Shown here: positions 17,081-23,489 of the stretch, in pieces
Layout of the letters: each line of letters starts with the position of its first letter
Position numbering within the stretch: the stretch's first letter is position 1
NCBI GenBank assembly: GCA_964485695.1
Contig: CAZAKZ010000075.1
Location: 1-26,864, forward strand
Length of the DNA: 26,864 nt
Direction of reading: 5' to 3'
From: CAZAKZ01 sp964485695
GTDB lineage: Bacteria; Planctomycetota; JAFGQW01
Notes under the pieces: generated by a model
What the model was told of the DNA's origin: nothing
The model's database searches: none
The model's input: the letters and a program-made list of their open reading frames with translations, nothing else
Made by a program: the position numbers and the translations under genes

Positions 17081-17135
17081 CTGGGGGTGTTCTCGGCCGG
17101 GCCGGTGCTCACCGCCGGGAAAAGGCCGCGAGGCC
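17081..17135 (+). pseudogene. Remnant of an FG-GAP secreted-protein gene
   Basis: This stretch codes for LGVFSAGPVLTAGKRPRGL, matching LGLFSAGPVLTSGKSPRGL encoded at about 11673-11728 within the FG-GAP protein. The bases agree closely, but there are several substitutions, so it comes from a diverged paralogue or has drifted. It is joined, in another frame, to the SEC-C fragment at 17136. Confidence 0.75.
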
Positions 17136-17240
17136 TGGAAAGAGCGCGAGGCCAGGCGGACCGATCCCGGGCCGGTGGGCCGGAACGATCCCTGCCCCTG
17201 CGGGAGCGGACGCAAGTTCAAGAAGTGCTGCGCGGGGTAA
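17136..17240 (+). pseudogene. Remnant of the SEC-C tail of a radical SAM gene
   Basis: In the frame starting at 17136 these bases encode WKEREARRTDPGPVGRNDP then CPCGSGRKFKKCCAG and a TAA stop. This is almost the same as the last 35 codons of the radical SAM gene (15755-15862). The radical SAM core is absent, so this is a 3' fragment. The fragment abuts the FG-GAP remnant with a +1 frame change, so no fused product is expected. The region 17241-17480 up to the next gene holds no further gene that I can support. Confidence 0.85.
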
Positions 17241-17480
17241 TTCCAAAACCGCTGGAACACTCCAGCCCGCTTTCTCCATCTATCATTTTCGCGAACCGTC
17301 TCGTATGGAGATCGTTCGAGAAAGTTCCAGGAATTGCATCAGAGGCCCCGCAGGGATGGAGGACAGGCATCCCATGACCCGGCGCGGGAAGGGAGTGCAC
17401 AACCGGGTCGACGACGAGCGCCCCATCGGAGCGTGGATGTTTGCGGAAAGCCGCAAACCCGAAACGGAGGGGGGACAGTC

Positions 17481-18629
17481 ATGTTTTCACCTTTCGACGA
17501 CTTCTTCAACTGGTTACTCAAGCACATGGGTCCGGCCAAGGTGATCCGGGCCGTGTTGAGCGCCATCGACTGGCGGAGGAACGAAGCGCACCCGCCCTAT
17601 GACCGGGAGACCTACCTGGACATCCACGGCATGCGGGGGCTCCTGAACCTGGCCGTGAACCGGCGGGAAGGGCTCATCCTCGACAAGCACAGGCTGCTGA
17701 AGCTGATCCACGAGCTGAAGCTGGAGGAGCTGATCTTCCGCTTCATCATCACGCCGGAGCGCCGGCCGCCCTGGGACCTGTGGCGCCAGGGCTCCGAGGT
17801 GGTGGTGATCCTGGCCGGGAAATACGCCAACATCACCGCCTCCACCACCCCGCTGCGGCGCACGGTCCTCGGGATCTGGGACTTCAAGGCCCACGAACGC
17901 CTCCTGACCGTGCTCCGGAAGGACGCCCAGATCGAGTTCGAGCCCACCCGCCACTTCCTGCCCCCGGACTTCAATCCCGCGGACGCGGACCGCTACCTGC
18001 ACCAGCTCTGCCGCCGGCGCAAGATCGGGGCCATCGTGGTCCTGGGATCGCCGCTGGTGAATCCCCTCACCGACGCCATGGCACGGCTCATGTTCAGCGA
18101 CGTCATGGTGGACGGCAAGCCCGTGCAGCCCGAGGCCCTGCCGGCGCGGTTCCGCTGGTCCTTCGACCTGAAGCAGCCCAGCCCGTTCCTGGGCGAGGCC
18201 AGCCCGTGCGGGCCCGAGGAAGAGGGCGTGGTGCTCCGGGGCCACCACACCACCACCTACCCCCGCATGCGGGACGAGGAGGTGACCCGGCGGGTCCAGG
18301 ACCGGTCCAGCTCCCGGGGCGTGTTCCCGGACTGCGGGATCCTGGCCATCTCCGTGCGCCAGAACACCAATTTGATCTTTTGCGGGGGCCACGGGGGGTG
18401 CGGCACCCTGGCCGCGGTCCTGGGCCTGTCCCGGACCCGGTTCATCGAGAGCAGACTCCTCGACGCCTCGGATCCGGTGCGGCCCGCCGGGCTGCTCTTC
18501 GAGCCCGTGTGGGTGAACCGCCGCAAGACCACGGCCCTGGCCAACGACGACTTCCGCTTCAACGAGAGCCGCTTCGGCCAGGACTGGGGATTCGCCGTGG
18601 AGGAGGAGGACCTGGGTCTGGCGGCGTGA
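17481..18629 (+). CDS. Conserved-looking protein of unknown function
   Basis: A 382-residue protein I do not recognise. I start it at the ATG at 17481, preceded by GGAGGGGGG about 6 nt away; the open frame extends 49 codons further but looks non-coding there. There is no signal peptide or membrane segment, so it is probably cytoplasmic. Residues ~50-95 are helical (LLKLIHELKLEELIFRF). Then come strands SEVVVILAGKYAN (105-117) and IGAIVVLGSPLVNPLTDAM (182-200), a loop rich in Pro/Gly, and ILAISVRQNTNLIFCGGHGGCGTLAAVLG (287-315, motif GGHGGCGT at 302-309). The alternating strands and Gly-rich turns suggest a Rossmann-like or nucleotide-binding fold with an N-terminal helical part. A 3' remnant of a second copy lies at 16917. 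Function cannot be assigned. Confidence 0.75.
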   Translation: MFSPFDDFFNWLLKHMGPAKVIRAVLSAIDWRRNEAHPPYDRETYLDIHGMRGLLNLAVNRREGLILDKHRLLKLIHELKLEELIFRFIITPERRPPWDLWRQGSEVVVILAGKYANITASTTPLRRTVLGIWDFKAHERLLTVLRKDAQIEFEPTRHFLPPDFNPADADRYLHQLCRRRKIGAIVVLGSPLVNPLTDAMARLMFSDVMVDGKPVQPEALPARFRWSFDLKQPSPFLGEASPCGPEEEGVVLRGHHTTTYPRMRDEEVTRRVQDRSSSRGVFPDCGILAISVRQNTNLIFCGGHGGCGTLAAVLGLSRTRFIESRLLDASDPVRPAGLLFEPVWVNRRKTTALANDDFRFNESRFGQDWGFAVEEEDLGLAA

Positions 18630-18667
18630 ATGCGCGGGGCTACCGACGGGCGCTGTCCACGCGGCGC

Positions 18668-18778
18668 GCCCACGCCCGCCCCACGCGCGATTATTGGCCA
18701 AAAATGGGCCATCCTGAGGCTGTGGGACGTCCCACAAGCCTGAAACGGCCCATTTTTGGCCAATAGTCGGGCGTGGGC
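18668..18778. repeat. Long imperfect palindrome (cruciform-type element)
   Basis: Three nested symmetrical parts are visible: an outer 10-bp perfect stem (18668-18677 with 18769-18778), a 22-bp stem with one mismatch (18689-18710 with 18747-18768) and a perfect 16-bp palindrome at the centre (18721-18736). It lies 39 bp after the stop of the unknown gene and 57 bp before the stop of the convergent secreted-protein gene, so it may serve as a two-way terminator. Part of the right arm recurs at 16973-17004 behind the remnant of the paralogue. Confidence 0.9.
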
Positions 18779-18834
18779 GCCAACGTGGGATTTGCCGCGT
18801 GGGCGCCGATGCGAAATCCTGGCGCTCCCGGCCC

Positions 18835-20073
18835 CTACTGCTTCTGCACCTCGACCCCCTTGGCGTCCTGGAGCACCCGGGGAGGCTCCTTCAGGGCCAG
18901 GCGGCCCTTCTTGGTGTAGTTCACCTTGATCCACTCCAGGCAGCGCTCCCAGAAGGTCTCCGGGCTCTCCTGCCACACCTGGCGGAAGTGCTGGCGTAGG
19001 GTGCCCTTGGACTCCCGGCGGATGTAGCAGAACGGTTTGATCCCCTCCACCCGCTCCCGGATGATGTAATCCGCCAGGCCGTAGCAGATGCCGTGGATGG
19101 TGCCGTCCACCTCGGCCAGGTTCTTGCACAGGAAGAACTCGGCGAAATCGGGCGCCCGGCCCGCCACTACCATCATCCGGATCTTGGTCATCCAGTCGCC
19201 CTGGGTGAACTGGGGCGGATCCCCGGTCTCGTCGAAGCAGTAGGTGTTGTAGTCCCCCTCGCGGCGCTCCATCCAGTGGGCGAAGCCGATGTCCAGCCAC
19301 GTCGGGATGACGTAGCTGTTCTTGATCTCGGACATGAGCACGTTGTGGGCGAAGTTGTGAATGATGACGCTCGTCCAGCCGTCGATGCTCTTCACTCCCC
19401 CACTCGGGGAGGGGGGCAGGAGCAGGGCCAGGACGTCGGTCACCGGGGCCCGGTGGCGCAGGCCGTCGGTGTAGCAGCGCCCCGTGAACCGGTCGGCGAA
19501 GGTGAAGTAGGTCTTTTTCCGGGCAAAGAGGTAGATCTCGAACTTGCCCTTCTGGCGCATGTACGGGCCGTGCTTGTAGTCGCGGAAATACTGCTCGTAG
19601 GTGCTCATGTCCGAGCCGAAGATCTTCCAGGCGTCCACCATCATGCGGTGGCAGTGAAAGGCGAACAGGTGCGGCACCTGCTCCCGGGTGATGACCGGGT
19701 ACTTGCCCTTGAAGTGGGGGTAGGTGGCCGAGAGCATCTTCATGGATTCCTTGATGCGCGGCCGGGTGGTGGGCGTGACCTTGAGCGGGGGCACGGTGCT
19801 CACGATTTTGAGGTAGTCGGTCTCCACGTAGACCACCTTGCGCTCCCGGAGGGTCTCCAGCACCTCCACCAGGTCGAAATCCAGGAGCTTCTGGCCCTGG
19901 GGAAGTGCCGGCTTCCACAGGGTCCCGGTCTTGCCCACCGCCTTGGAGATGAAGGCCTTGTACGGAAGCTTCGGGTATCGCTTCACGGGGCTCTTGGCCT
20001 CCTCCTGGGCTATGACCCCGGAGATGACCCCAGAGGCGAGAACGGCCAGGCAGGCCGCGAGGATCGTCTTCAT
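18835..20073 (-). CDS. Secreted gluzincin-like (DUF1570-type) protein, probably catalytically dead
   Basis: A 412-residue exported protein with signal peptide MKTILAACLAVLASGVISGVIA. Residues ~125-350 resemble the DUF1570/peptidase-MA type of planctomycete secreted proteins: FEIYLFARKKTYFTFA, then a central helix and a WLD-x-GFAHWME segment. The zinc motif HExxH is replaced by HNFAH (239-243), so the catalytic glutamate is Asn. The later W-L-x-E-G-x-A motif, which gives the third zinc ligand, reads WLDIGFAHWME with Ile262 at the usual Glu position. Both histidines remain. The protein is therefore probably a non-catalytic relative, perhaps a binding or structural protein. The ATG at 20073 is preceded by CGAGG. 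It is convergent with the unknown gene at 17481 and appears to stand alone. Confidence 0.7.
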   Translation of the reverse strand: MKTILAACLAVLASGVISGVIAQEEAKSPVKRYPKLPYKAFISKAVGKTGTLWKPALPQGQKLLDFDLVEVLETLRERKVVYVETDYLKIVSTVPPLKVTPTTRPRIKESMKMLSATYPHFKGKYPVITREQVPHLFAFHCHRMMVDAWKIFGSDMSTYEQYFRDYKHGPYMRQKGKFEIYLFARKKTYFTFADRFTGRCYTDGLRHRAPVTDVLALLLPPSPSGGVKSIDGWTSVIIHNFAHNVLMSEIKNSYVIPTWLDIGFAHWMERREGDYNTYCFDETGDPPQFTQGDWMTKIRMMVVAGRAPDFAEFFLCKNLAEVDGTIHGICYGLADYIIRERVEGIKPFCYIRRESKGTLRQHFRQVWQESPETFWERCLEWIKVNYTKKGRLALKEPPRVLQDAKGVEVQKQ

Positions 20074-20576
20074 GTGCCTCGATTCCGGAATAAACCCCGT
20101 CTGCCCCCTGTATTTTACCCCTTTAGCCCGGATTATTCATGAAACACCTGTACTCTCGCAGGATTTAATCCGGCCTGAACGCACCGATTCGGGCGCGTTC
20201 ACCCCGGATGAAGTCAACTCACCAGGTTTCATCGGCCCTGAACGCGCCGATTCGGGCGCGTTCACCCCGGATGAAGTGCTTCATTGGGGGTGGACGCGCT
20301 CGTTTTGACGCGTTCACCCCGTATGAAATCAGGCATGAGATGGACGCCGGATCGGTAGAACCTCTTTGGGTCCACGCCCATGGGACGGGGTATGATCCAC
20401 GCAACAATTTGTTCTGAATGGCCGGTCATGATTCGTAGCCCTCGGATCGGGGTCTATCGACGGCGCAGGCAAGGCGCGACGACTGCCGCGTATTCGGTGA
20501 ATACGCAAAGGAGGTTGGGCGAAGCATGCGTCGTCGAGAGGCTCCGAGGCGAGGGCTACGAATCATGACCGGCCAT
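20074..20576. other. Repeat-rich intergenic spacer
   Basis: No gene is supported in these 503 bp. The spacer lies between the start of the secreted gluzincin-like gene and the end of top6A. It contains three tandem hairpin units (20168-20331) and nearly all of a 167-bp inverted-repeat element (20414-20580), listed separately. Any promoter for the gene at 20073 must be in its right-hand part of about 90 bp; I could not pick one with confidence. Confidence 0.75.
20168..20331. repeat. Three tandem hairpin repeats, about 60-bp period
   Basis: A 41-bp unit beginning CCTGAACGC and ending GGATGAAGT occurs at 20174-20214 and again at 20237-20277 with a single mismatch (63-bp period). A degenerate third copy lies at about 20291-20331. 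Each unit is an inverted repeat: in copy two, GAACGCGCC pairs with GGCGCGTTC around a short loop, and flanking TTCATC/GATGAA-like bases extend the stem. Copy one is flanked by ATCCGG and CCGGAT. They resemble REP-type palindromic repeats or a multi-site operator. Confidence 0.85.
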
Positions 20577-20580
20577 TCAG
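20414..20580. repeat. 167-bp element with perfect 31-bp inverted repeats
   Basis: The 31 bases at 20414-20444 (CTGAATGGCC...) are perfectly complementary to 20550-20580. The 105-bp interior is itself structured: GCGTATTC and GAATACGC form an 8-bp stem with a 3-nt loop near 20489-20507, and CGACGAC (about 20478) pairs with GTCGTCG (about 20530). There is no open frame of note. The right arm holds the TGA stop of top6A (20577-20579). It looks like a MITE-type element or a large structured RNA, and on the minus strand it would follow the top6 mRNA as a very stable hairpin. Confidence 0.9.
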
Positions 20581-21752
20581 GGAAGGAACTTGTTCACCTG
20601 CTTCAGCTTTTCGGGCAGATATTCGTCGATGACGTAGTTGAGTCCCCACTTGGCCAGGGCCTGCTGCTCGGCCCGCTGGCCCATCTTCAGCAGCAGCTCC
20701 AGGGCCTCCACCCAGCGCTTGTGGCGCTGGAAGAACGGGTCGTTCTTCAGGGCGTCCTGGGCCCGCTTCACGTCCACGGGCTTCAGGTCGTGGGTGGGCA
20801 GGGCGTAGTCCTCGATGTCCTGGGGGGTGACGCCCAGGAACCGGGCCTTGGGCACGCAGAAGAACTGGTTGATGTGGGCGGCGTTGCCCGATCCCACCTT
20901 CAGGGTGCGGTAGATGTTGGAGATGCCGTAGGGGTCGCAGTCCACGAAGGCGTAGACCGGGATCTTCTTCATGTCGCTCAAGCGCCGGATGAAGCGCCGG
21001 GTGGCCCGGGTGGGCACGCCCCCCAGTTCCACGATGATGCACCCGGCCGTGTCCCAGAAGCCGTGGCTGAGCAAGCGCTGGAACATGCCCCCGGTCTCGA
21101 TGGCCAGGATGAACCTGGCCTTTGTCTTGAAGCCCAGGTGCTCCACGCTGCGCGGGATGGAGTAGGCGCCCGTTCCGAAGGTGGTGCAGTCCACCTCCAG
21201 GGGACGCCCCGTGCGCGCATCCCGGTCCAGGACCACCAGTTCCCCGGCCACGCTGCCGCCGTGCTCCTCGGGATAGAACCGGAGCTGCTCCCGGCTCACG
21301 GCAAAGAGGCTGAACATGGCCTCCACGTCGTCCATGACCGTGTCGGACTCGGCCTGTTCGTCGAACTTGGCGTCCTCCCAGTTCTTGGAGACGTAGTAGA
21401 CCTCCCGCTTGGAGGCCTGGGTCTGCTCCTGGATCATCTCCCGGGAGAGCGCCATCATCTTCAGGGTCTGGGCAAAGGTCTTCACCGAGTTCACGGTCAG
21501 CGTCCGGACCTTGCGGCCCCGGCCGAGCTCGAAGTAGCCCACCCGCTCGTCGTAGCGCACGTTGGAGAGTGTTCGGGTGGGGCTCTTGAGCTCGGGCTTC
21601 TGGCCCCTCTTGATCATGCCATGGACCTTTTGGGCCGTGTCCCGGATGCACTTGCGGGTGCGCTCGTCTTCGGCGTGGGTCGGGCCGATCGCCGTTTTCT
21701 TGGCGGCCTTCTTCACGGTCTTTTTCTTGGCGACCTTCTTCTTCTTGGCCAT
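20577..21752 (-). CDS. top6A: DNA topoisomerase VI subunit A (Spo11-like)
   Basis: The 391-residue cleavage subunit of a type IIB topoisomerase, which with subunit B makes and reseals double-strand breaks using ATP. The catalytic motif is SKREVYY (114-120), where the second tyrosine (Y120) is the expected nucleophile by alignment with Spo11. The Toprim metal residues are E219 in ILAIETGGMF and D271/D273 in VDCDPYGISN. The winged-helix part precedes them. The N-terminus begins with a lysine-rich run (MAKKKKVAKKKTVKKAAKK) not found in archaeal enzymes as I know them. The gene follows the B subunit by 27 bp. The stop codon lies inside the inverted-repeat element, yet the length is normal, so little or nothing seems lost. 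Confidence 0.95.
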   Translation of the reverse strand: MAKKKKVAKKKTVKKAAKKTAIGPTHAEDERTRKCIRDTAQKVHGMIKRGQKPELKSPTRTLSNVRYDERVGYFELGRGRKVRTLTVNSVKTFAQTLKMMALSREMIQEQTQASKREVYYVSKNWEDAKFDEQAESDTVMDDVEAMFSLFAVSREQLRFYPEEHGGSVAGELVVLDRDARTGRPLEVDCTTFGTGAYSIPRSVEHLGFKTKARFILAIETGGMFQRLLSHGFWDTAGCIIVELGGVPTRATRRFIRRLSDMKKIPVYAFVDCDPYGISNIYRTLKVGSGNAAHINQFFCVPKARFLGVTPQDIEDYALPTHDLKPVDVKRAQDALKNDPFFQRHKRWVEALELLLKMGQRAEQQALAKWGLNYVIDEYLPEKLKQVNKFLP

Positions 21753-21779
21753 GCGACGGCTTCTCCGTAAGGTCCCGGA

Positions 21780-23453
21780 TTACATCTTCCGGCTCTTCTC
21801 CAGGATGTCCTTGAGCTGGTTCAGGGTGGTGGTGCGGACGCGGTCCGAGAGGCTTAAGATCTCCTGGAGCGCGTCCCCGATGTGCGGCAGGTAGCTCTCG
21901 ATGTAGGACCGCTTCTTCTCGGCGTCGGCCTGGCGGCGGCGGCGGTTCACGAAGATGCGCAGCCGCCGGCCGCACTCCTGCACGGCCAGGCGCACCTCCT
22001 TCTGGATCTCGGGATAATCGGCGATGGCCTCCTTGGACTCGCTGGTGAAGGGCACCCAGACGCTGGCCAGGTGCACCAGGAGGGTGAGCGGCCCCGTGGG
22101 CAGGGCCCCGCGCGCCTGGTGCAGACCGTAGTTCTTCCAGTCCGTGCCCACCAGGGTGCGGGTGATGAGGCAGGCGCCCGGCTGGTAAAGTAACGGCACC
22201 CGGTTGGCGAAGCGCAGCACCCGGGCCAGCTCATCGGCCGCCAGGTTCCCGCCGTAGGCCAGGCCCACCTCCACCAGGAAGGGATTGCCGCGGTAGACCG
22301 CCGGTGAGCGGGTGCAGGCCGTGATGAAGGCCGCCTCCGGGATCTCGTTCTTGAGGCTCTTCACGAGCAGCTCCTCGCCCACGGGCACGATGCAGTGGGC
22401 CGCGGGCGCCATGATCTTCACCTCGCGGATGGCCCGGATCAGGTTGTCGGCCTCGCTGCGGGCGATGCGGCCGGGCCGGCTCTTCACGCCCAGGCCCGCC
22501 TTCTCGCAGATCTCCTGGGCCACCCGCGGCCCCACCCGGCTGAAGTCCTGCTTCAGGAAGGATCCCAGGGCCCGAGCCTGGGTGTCTTTAAGCATCTTGA
22601 TCAGGAGTCCCAGCTCCACGCCGTAGGGATGAGGCTTGATCTCGGAGGGGTCCTCGGGCAGCTCCCGGGTCACGCGCTTGAAGTGGTGCTCCCCGCCGTC
22701 GGGTGCGAGGTAGCGGATGTCCACGTGGGGATTGGCGATGGAGGTCTGCTTCAGGTAGTCGTCCACGCTCTGGCGGCCGCGCTTGTAGCGGCCCTCGAGC
22801 TCGATCTCCACCCGCGTGCCGTGTTTGACCTTCCACTCCACCTCTTCTTCCCGGGAGACCTCGGGCCGGTTCCGGGTGGTGTCGATGTGGACCCGGAACT
22901 TGAGCGCCGGTTTCCTGGGCCCCGTGCGCGAGGTGATCACCACCGGCTTTCCCGTCGTGAGCAGGCCGTACATGCCGGCGGCGCTGATGCCGATGCCCTG
23001 CTGGCCCCGGGACTGCTTCAGGGTGTGGAACTTGGAGCCGTAGAGGAGCTGGCCGAAGATCTTCGGCACCTGGGTCCGGACAATGCCGGGGCCGTTGTCC
23101 TCCACCACCACCCGGAAGCGGTCGTCCTTCTTCAGGGCGTGGATCTCCACCCGCACGTCGGGCGGGGTGCCCGCCTCCTCGCAGGCGTCCAGGGCGTTGT
23201 CCACCGCCTCCTTGATGGCGGTGAGCAGGGCCTTGCGCGGGTTGTCGAAGCCCAGGAGGTGCCGGTTCTTGGTGAAGAACTCGGACACGGAAATTTCCCG
23301 CTGCTTCCGGGCCAGGGCCTCGGCGTCCAGGCCGGGTGTGGTGCGTTTGGGAGGGCGTTTCGGGGCGCGTTTTTTCGCCCGCTTGGGGGCACGCTTGACC
23401 GTAACCCTGGTCTTCTTCTTCGCCTTCTTCTTCCGGGTGGTGGCTCGTGTCAT
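21780..23453 (-). CDS. top6B: DNA topoisomerase VI subunit B (GHKL ATPase)
   Basis: The 557-residue ATPase subunit of topoisomerase VI. The Bergerat fold shows KEAVDNALDACEE (81-93; E82, N86), VVEDNGPGI (116-124) and GQQGIGISAAGMYG (150-163). The sequence ISVSEFFTKNRHLLGFDNP just before is the conserved start of this subunit. The transducer domain follows. Residues 1-40 form a very basic Lys/Arg/Pro-rich tail (RKKKAKKKTRVTVKRAPKR, with repeated KRAPKR and KRPPKR), like histone H1 or AlgP-type tails, which would bind DNA. It lies 36 bp downstream of the amidase gene and 27 bp upstream of top6A, so it is in one transcript with both. The basic tail could raise local DNA binding. Confidence 0.95.
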   Translation of the reverse strand: MTRATTRKKKAKKKTRVTVKRAPKRAKKRAPKRPPKRTTPGLDAEALARKQREISVSEFFTKNRHLLGFDNPRKALLTAIKEAVDNALDACEEAGTPPDVRVEIHALKKDDRFRVVVEDNGPGIVRTQVPKIFGQLLYGSKFHTLKQSRGQQGIGISAAGMYGLLTTGKPVVITSRTGPRKPALKFRVHIDTTRNRPEVSREEEVEWKVKHGTRVEIELEGRYKRGRQSVDDYLKQTSIANPHVDIRYLAPDGGEHHFKRVTRELPEDPSEIKPHPYGVELGLLIKMLKDTQARALGSFLKQDFSRVGPRVAQEICEKAGLGVKSRPGRIARSEADNLIRAIREVKIMAPAAHCIVPVGEELLVKSLKNEIPEAAFITACTRSPAVYRGNPFLVEVGLAYGGNLAADELARVLRFANRVPLLYQPGACLITRTLVGTDWKNYGLHQARGALPTGPLTLLVHLASVWVPFTSESKEAIADYPEIQKEVRLAVQECGRRLRIFVNRRRRQADAEKKRSYIESYLPHIGDALQEILSLSDRVRTTTLNQLKDILEKSRKM

Positions 23454-23489
23454 GCGGCTCCTCGCTGCCGGGGCAAAGGGGCTGGCCCC

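Noticed and set aside
18257..19918. A 553-codon minus-strand frame spanning the unknown gene's end and part of the secreted gluzincin-like gene
   Set aside because: It reads through the palindrome and two real genes out of frame and has low-complexity Gly/Pro/Arg/His composition; it is a shadow.
20168..20331. The hairpin array as a CRISPR
   Set aside because: Only two good copies and one poor copy, each a long palindrome with spacers of unequal length that partly continue the stems, and no cas gene in the window.
20414..20580. Interpretation of the inverted-repeat element as an integron attC site or CRISPR array
   Set aside because: There is no integrase, no attC-type R/L box pair (GTTRRRY) and no regular repeat-spacer order; a palindromic element is the simpler reading.
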